Source: Ferdinandcohnia sp036962685 (lineage in GTDB: Bacteria > Bacillota > Bacilli > Bacillales > Bacillaceae_L). Taken from it: DNA of 64,000 nucleotides. The position numbers were made by a program, and so were the translations under genes. The first letter of the stretch is position 1; each line of letters begins with the position of its first letter. The stretch covers positions 71,404 to 135,403 of the forward strand of contig NZ_JBALOP010000052.1 of assembly GCF_036962685.1 (NCBI RefSeq), written 5' to 3'. The notes beneath the pieces are model-generated. The model saw nothing but the letters and a program-made list of their open reading frames with translations. It was not told the DNA's origin and searched no databases. Below, piece after piece: positions 15,390 to 23,371 of this stretch.

Positions 15390-16895
15390 ATGTTTACAGT
15401 TAAAAATGAAGTAAAGGTACAGGATGCACATGAAGCCATACTAATTGGTTTATATGCTAAAAATCAAAAGACAACTGGGCTGACACAGGAATTAGATACA
15501 TTAGTAGATGGTCAAATTACAGTCCTATTAAAAGAAGGAGACATATCTACGAAGCAAAATACCGTTTCTAAAGTACATACATTAGGAAAGGCTCCTATTA
15601 AACGAGTGTATTTTCTCGGGCTTGGTAAGGAAGCTAAACAATCCTTTGAATCACTTAGAGAAGCATTTGGAAAGGCTGTTAAAGCAATCGATGAAGCAAA
15701 ATTAGAAAGCTTTGCCGTTTGGTTAGATTCCTTTGTAACTGAAGGACTCGATGCCCAAGATGTTGCGCATGCATTTGGAGAAGCGCTTGCATTGTCTACC
15801 TATAAATTTGCGGATTATAAGCAAAAGCCAAATGAGCCAGAAAAGAAAATTGTAGAAGTAGTCGTTTACACAGAGGCAGCTGCTGATGAGGTTGAGGCTA
15901 GTTTGACAGTAGGATATGCATATGGACAAGGAACAAACTCTGCAAGAACTCTTGTAAATCTACCGGGAAATATGCTAACTGCTACAGATATAGCGAATTA
16001 CGCAGCTGAACTAGGAAAGAAATATGAGTTTGAGGTAGAAATCCTTGAAAAAGAGGATATGGAAAAGCTTGGGATGGGCGCTCTATTGGCAGTAAATAAA
16101 GGTTCTGTCGAGCCGCCGAAATTGATTGTCCTCAAATATCAAGGAAAAGAAAACTGGGAGGATGTCATCGGTCTTGTCGGAAAAGGGATTACCTTTGATA
16201 CGGGCGGTTATTCAATCAAGCCAAAAGACGGAATTGTGGGCATGAAAACGGATATGGGTGGAGCAGCTGCTGTATTAGGCGCAATGGAGATTATTGGTGA
16301 GTTACGTCCTGAAAAGAATGTTGTGGCTGTCATCCCATCAACCGACAATATGATCAGTGGTGATGCCTTTAAGCCAGACGATGTAGTAACATCTATGAAT
16401 GGTAAAACTATTGAAATACTAAATACAGATGCAGAAGGACGTCTAGCATTAGCAGATGGAATCACATATGCAAAATTCCACGGTGCTTCCTATTTAGTGG
16501 ATGTTGCAACATTAACTGGTGGAGTGATTGTCGCACTAGGAAATGATATTACTGGTGCTATGACTAATAATGAGACCTTTTTTGAAGAAGTGTTGGAAGC
16601 GTCATTAGAAGCTGGCGAACCAATCTGGCGTCTACCGATGACAGAAAACCATAAAAAGCGTGTTCGTAAGAGCCAGGTGGCGGATTTAAACAATTCACCA
16701 GGACGTGATGGTCATGCGATTTTTGCAGGTACTTTCCTTAGTGAATTCGCGGAAAATACGCCATGGGTGCACCTTGACATTGCAGGCACGGCAACAACGA
16801 CATCACCTCATAATCTAGGCCCTGCAGGAGCGACCGGTGTAATGGTTCGTACCCTTGCAACCTTAGTCGAACGATTTGGAGAAACAGAAGAATAA
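15390..16895 (+). CDS. yuiE: Leucyl aminopeptidase (M17 family)
   Basis: A 501-residue cytosolic di-zinc aminopeptidase that removes N-terminal residues from peptides. The M17 signature NTDAEGRL lies at residues 345-352. The metal-binding Lys/Asp site is GKGITFDTGGYSIKPKDG (about 268-285), with KTDMGGAAAV following and HLDIAGTA near the end. RBS TTGGAGGTG precedes ATG 15390. B. subtilis yuiE is the syntenic orthologue; pepA is a common alternative name. Confidence 0.93.
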   Translation: MFTVKNEVKVQDAHEAILIGLYAKNQKTTGLTQELDTLVDGQITVLLKEGDISTKQNTVSKVHTLGKAPIKRVYFLGLGKEAKQSFESLREAFGKAVKAIDEAKLESFAVWLDSFVTEGLDAQDVAHAFGEALALSTYKFADYKQKPNEPEKKIVEVVVYTEAAADEVEASLTVGYAYGQGTNSARTLVNLPGNMLTATDIANYAAELGKKYEFEVEILEKEDMEKLGMGALLAVNKGSVEPPKLIVLKYQGKENWEDVIGLVGKGITFDTGGYSIKPKDGIVGMKTDMGGAAAVLGAMEIIGELRPEKNVVAVIPSTDNMISGDAFKPDDVVTSMNGKTIEILNTDAEGRLALADGITYAKFHGASYLVDVATLTGGVIVALGNDITGAMTNNETFFEEVLEASLEAGEPIWRLPMTENHKKRVRKSQVADLNNSPGRDGHAIFAGTFLSEFAENTPWVHLDIAGTATTTSPHNLGPAGATGVMVRTLATLVERFGETEE

Positions 16896-16903
16896 ATAAT
16901 GTG

Positions 16904-16932
16904 GAAGTCTACCTTTGGGTAGGCTTCTTTTT
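16904..16932 (+). terminator. Terminator after the aminopeptidase
   Basis: A 10-bp stem GAAGTCTACC/GGTAGGCTTC (one G-T pair) and a T run. Confidence 0.85.
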
Positions 16933-16949
16933 ATGAAATTATAAAAAAT

Positions 16950-17316
16950 TAATCTGTAAGAAAGGTTTCGCGGTACACACTTGGGTGAAAACAGAAGTAG
17001 CGTGTACTGCAAGAAAGGTNNNNNNNNNNNNNNNNNNNNNNNNNNNNNNNNNNNNNNNNNNNNNNNNNNNNNNNNNNNNNNNNNNNNNNNNNNNNNNNNN
17101 NNNNNNNNNNNNNNNNNNNNNNNNNNNNNNNNNNNNNNNNNNNNNNNNNNNNNNNNNNNNNNNNNNNNNNNNNNNNNNNNNNNNNNNNNNNNNNNNNNNA
17201 GAAGTAGCCATGTACTGCAAGAAAGGTCTCACGGTACATGCTTGTGCGAAAACAGGAGAAGTGTGTACTGCAAGAAAGGTTTCGCGGTACACGCTGATAG
17301 AAACCAGGAGCATTTT
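16950..17316. repeat. 53-bp tandem repeat array with internal palindromes and an assembly gap
   Basis: The unit TGTACTGCAAGAAAGGT...CGGTAC...GAAAACAGGAGAAG starts at about 16950, 17003, 17211 and 17264, that is at 53-bp spacing; the interval across the gap (208 bp) is close to four units. Each unit contains GTGTAC...GTACAC, which can pair. No gene is seen between 16933 and 17378. Confidence 0.85.
17020..17199. other. Assembly gap (180 N)
   Basis: The gap lies inside the 53-bp tandem array, so unit number is uncertain. Confidence 0.99.
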
Positions 17317-17378
17317 TACACTATAATATTCCACTTATCATTTTCGGATGGATTGCAGCGATCGAGCTATAATAAACA

Positions 17379-17412
17379 TCCCCACGAAAAAAGTCGTGGG
17401 GAGTTTTTATTT
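17379..17412. terminator. Hairpin terminator at the end of bioY
   Basis: A 9-bp perfect stem TCCCCACGA/TCGTGGGGA. The T run is stronger on the plus side (GTTTTTATTTTTT), but it sits directly downstream of the minus-strand bioY stop. Confidence 0.7.
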
Positions 17413-17413
17413 T

Positions 17414-18025
17414 TTAAGATGCTTTTGTTGAAATATGATTCACTGAATTTTTGGTTACCGCTCGATAAATTCTTGGAGAAATGAGGGCGGCGAAGATGGT
17501 AAAAGCGAGGTCCTTTATAATAAACCAAGCCATAACTGCCCAAGCTGCACCGTAGCTCATTTTTACCTCTAACCAAAAGTTTAATGCAAAATACATATAG
17601 TTTGTTCCAATGAAATAGTTCATGAAAAGACCAACAAATGCTGCGAACATGAAGGTTTTTAATGTTGGTGTCCCCTTTGCATGTTCAACCACTTTTCCAG
17701 CGAAATATGCTGTTGCAATAAACGATAAAATAAATCCACCCGTACCCCCAATGATTGGTGAAATTCCCGCTTCAAACCCTGAAAAAACAGGTGCTCCTGC
17801 AATCCCAACGAGCATATATACGATCATCGAAATAGCACCTAATCGACTCCCGAGTAAAAGCCCTGCTAATACGGCAAAAAAAGTCTGCATCGTCAATGGA
17901 ACCCCAGCGACCTGTAAAAAAGGAACCATTGAGGTAATGTTTGCACCGATTGCCATAAGCGCCGCAAACATTCCGACATATGTAATTTCAATTGCTCGGA
18001 TTCGTGGTTTCGAAATTGCTGTCAT
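17414..18025 (-). CDS. bioY: BioY, biotin ECF transporter S component
   Basis: A 203-residue membrane protein with six hydrophobic segments. The BioY signature is visible as QVAGVPLTMQTFFAVLAGLLLG, followed by YMLVGIAGAPVFSGF and IIGGTGGFILSF. It binds biotin and works with the shared ECF energizing module (EcfA1, EcfA2, EcfT), which is not in this window. It corresponds to B. subtilis yuiG. Two BirA-type operators lie in its promoter, so it should be repressed when biotin is plentiful. The ATG lies 4 bp from the nearer operator, which overlaps a GGGGG Shine-Dalgarno-like run. Confidence 0.94.
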   Translation of the reverse strand: MTAISKPRIRAIEITYVGMFAALMAIGANITSMVPFLQVAGVPLTMQTFFAVLAGLLLGSRLGAISMIVYMLVGIAGAPVFSGFEAGISPIIGGTGGFILSFIATAYFAGKVVEHAKGTPTLKTFMFAAFVGLFMNYFIGTNYMYFALNFWLEVKMSYGAAWAVMAWFIIKDLAFTIFAALISPRIYRAVTKNSVNHISTKAS

Positions 18026-18029
18026 TTTG

Positions 18030-18058
18030 TGTTAACCCCCAATTATTTTTAGTTAACA
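18030..18058. promoter_or_regulatory. BirA-type operator 1 of bioY
   Basis: TGTTAAC-N15-GTTAACA (18030-18036 and 18052-18058), a perfect inverted repeat matching the BirA operator form of Firmicutes. It lies between the predicted start site and the start codon of bioY and covers the ribosome binding region. Confidence 0.85.
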
Positions 18059-18060
18059 AA

Positions 18061-18089
18061 ATCGTAAAACAAGAATAATTATATGTCAA
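18061..18089 (-). promoter_or_regulatory. Sigma-A promoter of bioY
   Basis: On the minus strand: TTGACA (18089-18084), a 17-bp spacer and TACGAT (18066-18061). Operator 2 overlaps the -35 and operator 1 lies downstream of the start site. Confidence 0.8.
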
Positions 18090-18112
18090 CATAAAAATTA
18101 AATGAGTTAACA
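18084..18112. promoter_or_regulatory. BirA-type operator 2 of bioY
   Basis: TGTCAAC-N15-GTTAACA (18084-18090 and 18106-18112), with one mismatch between the half sites and the same 15-bp spacing as operator 1. The mismatch creates the TTGACA -35 element on the minus strand. Confidence 0.75.
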
Positions 18113-18320
18113 AATAAAAAGTTGAGTCATATCACTTCGGAAACGTTATAAAATAAATGTAGATGAATTCTATTTTCAATATCCTTTAAAAAGCATACTG
18201 TACTCTATTCTAATTGTTATAGTTAAAAAATATTTTTACTGTCCATTGTAAGAAAGATGTGTCAAAAGGGATGTCCTAAAAATATAATGCCCATATCCGA
18301 AAATGTTGGGAGCGGTCGGA

Positions 18321-19088
18321 ATGAGTATTGGAATTGTATTAATGGGCCTTTTTGTCGGTTTTTTGGTCGGATTAACTGGTGTAGGTGGAGCGGCATTGTT
18401 AACTCCATTTTTAATCCTGATTGGCATTAACCCGCTAATTGCAGTCGGAACAGATTTTGTCTACAACTCAATAACGAAGTTTTTTGGGTCTGTTCAGCAT
18501 TTTCGGCAGAAAACAATCAATTTTAAACTAGTGAAATATTTGGCTTTAGGAAGTGTTCCTAGTGCAATAATAGCGGTGACTACTTTACATTTTGCTGGGG
18601 GAGATAAACTCCTTCAAGGAGAAATTGTGAAGCATGCCCTCGGTTACGTACTCATGCTGGTTGCCATTGCGACCGTGATAAAGACATTATTCAGCTCTCG
18701 TTTTTCAGAAAGCTCCTACAGTGTAAAGCCTATCGAAGATAAAGTAAAAGCCACCATACTACTAGGTGCACTCCTAGGTTTTATTGTAGGATTAACTTCT
18801 GTGGGTTCTGGGTCGCTATTTGCACTTGCGATGTTGTTATTTTATCGATTACGTGCCTCTGAATTAGTTGGAACAGATATTGCACATGCATTTATTTTAG
18901 TTACTGTGAGCAGCTTTTTTCACGTAGGTTTTGGAAATGTTGACTTTCTCTTAGTGACGAATTTACTTTTTGGATCAATTCCTGGCGTAATTATCGGAAG
19001 CTCATTATCAGCAAAAGTTCCAATGAAGCCACTACAAACAGTCATAGGGATCATCATTTTTATAAGTGGTTTGAAATTAATCTATTGA
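18321..19088 (+). CDS. TSUP (TauE/SafE) family membrane permease
   Basis: A 255-residue membrane protein with about seven to eight hydrophobic segments. It carries the duplicated TSUP signature: GFLVGLTGVGGAALLTPFLIL with AVGTDFVYNSITK in the first half and GFIVGLTSVGSGSLFALAML with VGTDIAHAFILVT in the second half. TSUP proteins move sulfite, sulfonates, thiosulfate or other organic anions; the substrate is not determinable here. ATG 18321 is chosen after GGGAGCGG; an in-frame ATG at 18303 lacks a ribosome binding site. Confidence 0.88.
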   Translation: MSIGIVLMGLFVGFLVGLTGVGGAALLTPFLILIGINPLIAVGTDFVYNSITKFFGSVQHFRQKTINFKLVKYLALGSVPSAIIAVTTLHFAGGDKLLQGEIVKHALGYVLMLVAIATVIKTLFSSRFSESSYSVKPIEDKVKATILLGALLGFIVGLTSVGSGSLFALAMLLFYRLRASELVGTDIAHAFILVTVSSFFHVGFGNVDFLLVTNLLFGSIPGVIIGSSLSAKVPMKPLQTVIGIIIFISGLKLIY

Positions 19089-19103
19089 ATTGCGAATTTG
19101 AGG

Positions 19104-19135
19104 ACCTTAGTGTAAAATTACACTAAGGTTTTTGC
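19104..19135 (+). terminator. Terminator after the TSUP gene
   Basis: A 10-bp perfect stem ACCTTAGTGT/ACACTAAGGT with a T tail. Confidence 0.85.
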
Positions 19136-19179
19136 TTTCTCTCTAAAGAGAAGGTGAATGGATAACATAGGTGATTAAC

Positions 19180-19638
19180 ATGGATAAGGAACAATTAACC
19201 GAAATGCTCTCTGAAAAAATGAAGCTAATCCGGACTGAAAAAGGATATACACAGGATAAAATGGCTGAGGTTTTGGGTATTTCGAAAAAGACGTTAGTGC
19301 AAATTGAAAAAGGAAGGATTCAAGCCGGTTGGACATGTATCGTAGCCGTATGTGCATTATTTCGCGATAGTGAAATTATCCAAACTACATTAGGGGGAGA
19401 CCCTGTTGATGTGATTGAAATTATTGGACGAAATGGAATCGATCGTGCGAAAGAACGTACCATGGGTGGTAAGTTGTGGTGGAAGGATATCCAACAAGAA
19501 GGAAGATTTCGGCTCCAACAAAATATGATTAGCCAACACTATCGCATTTTAGATGATGCCAATTTTAGGTGGTATTCTTCGTTTGATAAAGAGGAGGCCT
19601 ATAGCAGGCTAAAAGAAATTTCCATTGAATCCAATTAA
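19180..19638 (+). CDS. XRE-family helix-turn-helix regulator
   Basis: A 152-residue protein with an N-terminal HTH_3 domain (about residues 9-65: LSEKMKLIRTEKGYTQDKM, AEVLGISKKTLVQIEKGR). The C-terminal half has no recognised ligand domain but is rich in Trp and basic residues (MGGKLWWKDIQQEGRFRLQQN). ATG 19180 follows AGGTGA at 5 nt. It probably controls nearby genes; the target is unknown. A stem ATGGGGC/GCCCCAT after the stop (19643-19668) could act as its terminator and overlaps the end of the opposing small gene. Confidence 0.8.
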   Translation: MDKEQLTEMLSEKMKLIRTEKGYTQDKMAEVLGISKKTLVQIEKGRIQAGWTCIVAVCALFRDSEIIQTTLGGDPVDVIEIIGRNGIDRAKERTMGGKLWWKDIQQEGRFRLQQNMISQHYRILDDANFRWYSSFDKEEAYSRLKEISIESN

Positions 19639-19654
19639 CAAAATGGGGCACAAC

Positions 19655-19765
19655 TTATTTGGCCCCATATTTCTTCTTTTTTGCAGTTTTATTTTTTGAA
19701 TACGTAGACGAAGTTAAATTATTATTCATTGCTGCTTCTTCATTTAGTTTTTCGTTTTTAGCCAT
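19655..19765 (-). CDS. Small basic peptide gene (36 aa), unrecognised
   Basis: ATG 19765 is preceded by GGAGG at 8 nt. The product begins MAKNEKLNEEAAMNN and ends SKNKTAKKKKYGAK. It is highly charged with a lysine-rich tail and no hydrophobic segment. The size and composition resemble minor spore or DNA/RNA-associated peptides, but I do not recognise a family. It lies 23 bp downstream of a second small gene in the same direction and converges on the XRE gene. The call rests on the strong ribosome binding site and the paired arrangement. Confidence 0.6.
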   Translation of the reverse strand: MAKNEKLNEEAAMNNNLTSSTYSKNKTAKKKKYGAK

Positions 19766-19788
19766 CTAACTTCCTCCATGTATGTCAT

Positions 19789-19950
19789 TTAGTGATCAAT
19801 CGAAAAACCATCGTAGCGTTCGTTTAGATATTCATTTTCGCCAGTTGCGAAATTTATATTTCGAAGGTCTAGCTCTGGATCAAGCTGATTCACAAGCTGT
19901 TCTTCTTTGCTTTGGATAATTCTTAGCGTGTCTCTTTCTCTATCTTCCAT
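19789..19950 (-). CDS. Small acidic protein gene (53 aa), unrecognised
   Basis: ATG 19950 is preceded by GAGGAGGT. The product starts MEDRERDTLRIIQSKEEQL and ends NERYDGFSIDH. It is acidic and predicted helical in its N-terminal half, with no membrane segment or cysteines. I do not know a family. It forms a likely two-gene transcript with the small basic peptide downstream. Confidence 0.62.
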   Translation of the reverse strand: MEDRERDTLRIIQSKEEQLVNQLDPELDLRNINFATGENEYLNERYDGFSIDH

Positions 19951-20066
19951 TGATTTTACCTCCTCGTGTTTTTATCATGTCCTAAACTTTATAAATTTCA
20001 TTCTTGTAATTAAAAAAGAACGATAGGCAAATTTTTACCTTCGTTCTCACTACAAATTTCTATCCA

Positions 20067-20498
20067 CTATCGCCATCTTAATGCAATAGTTAACAAACTG
20101 GATTTAGAGCCTCCTACACTTGCCTCTAATTTAAGATTTAAACCATCAGGATTAAAGGCAGCTGTTACTTTTGACTGAATCCCTGTTGTTTTTAGCAGTC
20201 GATCTACTTCCTTATCATTTGATGCCTGTGCAGCAGCCATTACCTTTTTCGCAAAGTCCCTTGACTCGGCTAATTTAGCAAGTATTAGGCTTGCATCCTT
20301 CATTAGAATTCTCATTTCTTCTGCTGATTCCTTAAATAAAGTCGGATCAACCTCGGGTAATTTTCGTAAATATGGGTATGGATAATAAGGTACTGTGTCG
20401 GGAAATACAGAATGACTAGTAATATTTGAGAAATAGCCTGGATACAAAACTGTTCTTGGCGGTCCTTGACGTCCATAGATAAACGGATGATGGTACAA
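20067..20498 (-). CDS. YuzC-like sporulation-associated protein
   Basis: A 143-residue protein starting at TTG 20498 with GGGAGG 7 nt upstream. The N-terminal 45 residues are rich in Tyr, Pro and His (PYYPYPYLRKLPEVD), as in spore-surface proteins. The C-terminal part (LILAKLAESRDFAKKVMAAAQ, VDRLLKTTGI, FNPDGLNLKL, LLTIALRW) resembles what I recall of B. subtilis YuzC, a sporulation-induced protein. The function is unknown, and orthology is tentative, so no symbol is given. Confidence 0.65.
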   Translation of the reverse strand: MYHHPFIYGRQGPPRTVLYPGYFSNITSHSVFPDTVPYYPYPYLRKLPEVDPTLFKESAEEMRILMKDASLILAKLAESRDFAKKVMAAAQASNDKEVDRLLKTTGIQSKVTAAFNPDGLNLKLEASVGGSKSSLLTIALRWR

Positions 20499-20514
20499 CG
20501 GAAGGCCTCCCTTA

Positions 20515-20696
20515 AATCAAATGCGCCTTGGCGTTTTTGCACCCAGATTTTTTCGAGCCCTGCTCGAAAATTTTCCTTTGAAAATCTGTGGCATCCGCCG
20601 TAGGCTTTAACTTTATTCAGTCGGAATTTTAGCCTCGACTCAAATTGTATGCACTCTTATTTTAGAAGTAGAGAACATCAGCTGAATAAAGTTAAA
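20515..20696 (-). repeat. Modular hairpin repeat, class A, copy 2 (reverse)
   Basis: On the minus strand the order is hairpin, GCCTACGGCGGATGCCACAGATTTTC, TTTTCGAG/CTCGAAAA, CGCCAAGGCGCATTTGATT. The terminal hairpin is interrupted: the TTTAACTTTATTCAG arm at 20615-20630 is separated by an unrelated 50-bp stretch from the CTGAATAAAGTTAAA arm at 20681-20695. Confidence 0.8.
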
Positions 20697-20755
20697 ATTA
20701 TCTTACAATATATGTTAAATTTATGATAAGGTGCGGCTAATTCGTCACTTAAGCC

Positions 20756-21610
20756 CTACTTTCTGTCAATGCCTAGCTTCTTTAACACAATACCCTCCCA
20801 CAGCTTCCAAGGAAGTGAATTCTTAAGGGTAATGGATATTCTTGTCCCTTTTCCTATCGGATAGCGAAGTTTAGGCAAAGTAGGTTTTGCAGCAAGCCTA
20901 ACGATGAACTTCGCAACTGCAAGTGGGTCTCCGTACGAAGCTTGATTATTTTCAAGGTTTGCTTCAATTTTTTTCATCATTTCATGATAAGGTGATGTGG
21001 AAAGCATCGACTTTGCGGCGATCTTTTTTCCACTACTCCAAATATTTGTTTGAAATGAGCCTGGTTCAATCAGTACTACATCGATTCCAAAAGGTCTTAC
21101 CTCAAGCTGCAACGATTCAGACCAGCCTTCTAAGGCATGCTTCGACGCAACATAAGGGGAGAGGCCTGGAAATCCGATTTGTCCGCTTATGCTACTGAGA
21201 TTCATGATTTTTCCAGCCCGTTGCTGTCTCATAAAAGGGAGAACAAGCTTGGTTACTTCAATCAACCCGAAAAAGTTCGTTTCAAATTGAGCCCTGTATT
21301 CAGAAATTGAAATTTCCTCGGCAAATCCCCCTGTAGCAAATCCAGCATTATTCAATAAAACGTCCACTCGACCAAGAACTTGAAGCGTTAATTGAAAATC
21401 CTTCAATGAAACTGTATCAGTCACATCTAATTGACAAAAAAGAAGATTCTCCTCTAATGTTGAGTTTTTTAATTGACTTAGTATCTGTTCTTTTTTATGT
21501 AAATCCCTCATGGTCGCGACAACAAAAAAACCCTTTTTCAAAAATTCGATTGAACTTAACAGGCCAAATCCACTCGAAGCACCAGTAATGATCACAATGG
21601 GCTTTTCCAC
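20756..21610 (-). CDS. SDR family oxidoreductase
   Basis: A 284-residue classical short-chain dehydrogenase. The cofactor motif is ITGASSGFG (residues 9-17); DVLLNNAGFA and the catalytic YVASKHALEGWSESL (Tyr/Lys) are present, with the catalytic Ser in MNLSSISGQIG. The C terminus is basic and hydrophobic, as in SDRs acting on lipids or ketones. The substrate is unknown. It starts at GTG 21610 after GGGAGA. Confidence 0.87.
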   Translation of the reverse strand: MEKPIVIITGASSGFGLLSSIEFLKKGFFVVATMRDLHKKEQILSQLKNSTLEENLLFCQLDVTDTVSLKDFQLTLQVLGRVDVLLNNAGFATGGFAEEISISEYRAQFETNFFGLIEVTKLVLPFMRQQRAGKIMNLSSISGQIGFPGLSPYVASKHALEGWSESLQLEVRPFGIDVVLIEPGSFQTNIWSSGKKIAAKSMLSTSPYHEMMKKIEANLENNQASYGDPLAVAKFIVRLAAKPTLPKLRYPIGKGTRISITLKNSLPWKLWEGIVLKKLGIDRK

Positions 21611-21726
21611 GATATTTTCTCTCCCTTAAAATTCAAAAATAGTTTCTAATAATATCCATTTAATTCTATAATAGAATAGGATGAGTATCTATAATTAACT
21701 ACATACCCGGTGAAGGCGGGATATTA

Positions 21727-22329
21727 TTGAATATAAATGAAGTAGTGTCGATTATTCAAGAACATGGTTATATTGGGCTTTATGTGTGGTTGTGGGTGGG
21801 TGCATTTGTGATCCCAATCCCGAATGAAGTCATTGTGTCTACTATAGGTTTTTTTGCAGCAGAGGATGTTTTTGTTCCATGGAGGATTTTTATTGTTACA
21901 TACTTAGGAATATTAACTGCTGTCACAACAAGCTATGTATTAGGACGCTTCGCGGGACATGCGATGGTTATTTTTCTTAATAAACAAAACAAAACGAGAA
22001 GAAAGATCGCTCGAGCTTTATCCATTATTGAAAAATACAACATGTTTGCATTGGCGTTTTGCTATTTTGTTCCGGGCTTTCGCGTTTTGTTTCCGTTCTT
22101 ATTTGGCTTTAGTAAATTTTCTTATGTGAAATTTGCAACAACCATGTACACAACTATTTTTATTTGGGTTTCGTTGATTTTTTCAGTCGGTTATTTTGCA
22201 GGGGAAGAATTCATTAATGCATTTCTTAAATACTACGATATCGTCATTGGCCTAGCTGTTGTGGCGTTGATGGTATTTGTAATGGTTAAAATAAGAAGGA
22301 GCAAAAAGCTACGAAAGCTTTCCCACTGA
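21727..22329 (+). CDS. DedA family membrane protein
   Basis: A 200-residue protein with a DedA/SNARE-associated (VTT) domain. It has an N-terminal amphipathic part, VWLWVGAFVIPIPNEVIVSTIGFFA (the re-entrant E.P.P..E region), and the C-terminal FVPGFRVLFPFLFGF. DedA proteins act as phospholipid or undecaprenyl-phosphate flippases. It starts at TTG 21727 after GAAGGCGGG. The C-terminal tail is strongly basic. Confidence 0.86.
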   Translation: MNINEVVSIIQEHGYIGLYVWLWVGAFVIPIPNEVIVSTIGFFAAEDVFVPWRIFIVTYLGILTAVTTSYVLGRFAGHAMVIFLNKQNKTRRKIARALSIIEKYNMFALAFCYFVPGFRVLFPFLFGFSKFSYVKFATTMYTTIFIWVSLIFSVGYFAGEEFINAFLKYYDIVIGLAVVALMVFVMVKIRRSKKLRKLSH

Positions 22330-22436
22330 ATTCGAATTTCGTATATGAGGGAGGGAAAAGAATAAAATTGTGGGACATTAACATTTGTATAAAAAGTCCT
22401 ATTGAAATGAATGCTAGTAGCAAGAGGTGAGGTCTT

Positions 22437-22652
22437 GTGAACGCAAAAAAAGGAATTGTGGCAATCGCTATTTTTGCTTTCTTGTTTATCGGGGCATGGG
22501 TGATTCATGACCAAATGAAACGAGATTATGGTAAAAATCAAATAGAAAGCCAGCATCAATTTCAAATACAAACAATCGATTCTACACTAACAGAAGAAAC
22601 AAACGTCTTCCCAAAATTTAAGCCTCGTGAATATATTCACATTGAACAATAA
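22437..22652 (+). CDS. Small membrane-anchored protein, unrecognised
   Basis: A 71-residue protein starting at GTG 22437 with GAGGTGAGG upstream. A single hydrophobic segment (GIVAIAIFAFLFIGAWVI, about residues 6-23) is followed by a polar tail. It converges on the next gene across a shared hairpin. No family is recognised. Confidence 0.6.
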   Translation: MNAKKGIVAIAIFAFLFIGAWVIHDQMKRDYGKNQIESQHQFQIQTIDSTLTEETNVFPKFKPREYIHIEQ

Positions 22653-22681
22653 AGAAAGGATGAGATGAAGCATCCCATCCT
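22649..22681 (-). terminator. Terminator of the gene ending at 22680
   Basis: An 11-position stem AGGATGAGATG/CATCCCATCCT with one mismatch. The T-rich tail reads on the minus strand, and the stem overlaps the stop codon. Confidence 0.7.
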
Positions 22682-23249
22682 ACATCACGCTATTGTTTCT
22701 TACCATTGGAACTGGAATAGATTTGTTATGGAACATCATGATTAATACAGGCACAACCAGAAGTCCAAGAATAACAAATAGGCTAAATAATAAGTTTGAT
22801 GTTAACGTGATCCCGGCCGTATGACCCGCATCCATATAGTCATTGAACAGGGATGTTATTTCTTGGTCCTCATGGAAATTTCCTAACATTAGAAATTCCT
22901 GGTTGTCGACATCATAATAAAAGAATTCATGCTTTTGGATATAGAAAATACTGTCACGCTTTAATTTATATGAAACATGCCCCACAACGACATTTGCCGT
23001 ATATGTATCGATTTCCTCTTCGTTTTCTTTCGTCTCCGGATCATCTGTTGTAACCACCTTGGTGATTTCGGCTTCCTTTGAAATGGAATCGACTACCTTT
23101 GCGGAGCCTTCAGCATAATAATTGATTTCCTTCAATTTCCCATTCACCGCTTGGGTAAAATCAGATTCTCCAGTAGCACTAGCAGAACTGAGGAAGGTAA
23201 AAAACGCTAAACAAGTGACAAGCAACATAAACAAGAATCCCTTTTTCAT
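22680..23249 (-). CDS. Secreted/membrane-anchored protein of unknown function
   Basis: A 189-residue protein with a clear signal peptide (MKKGFLFMLLVTCLAFFTF...SASA), an extracellular region of about 115 residues rich in acidic residues, and a C-terminal membrane segment (NLLFSLFVILGLLVVPVLIMMF) followed by a short basic tail. No enzymatic motif is visible. It is a type I-like surface protein of unknown family. Confidence 0.65.
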   Translation of the reverse strand: MKKGFLFMLLVTCLAFFTFLSSASATGESDFTQAVNGKLKEINYYAEGSAKVVDSISKEAEITKVVTTDDPETKENEEEIDTYTANVVVGHVSYKLKRDSIFYIQKHEFFYYDVDNQEFLMLGNFHEDQEITSLFNDYMDAGHTAGITLTSNLLFSLFVILGLLVVPVLIMMFHNKSIPVPMVRNNSVM

Positions 23250-23371
23250 AGAACCCCTCTTTCCTATATTAGTAGCCTTATACTATATGTATTTTAAAAA
23301 AAGAGATTAATACTTAAAAATGTATGTTAAAATCAAAAATGACATTTATATCTAAAATTAGAGGAATCAAA

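Noticed and set aside
16950..17316. 53-bp array considered as a CRISPR array
   Set aside because: The whole unit repeats, with no unique spacers between short identical repeats, and no cas gene is present.
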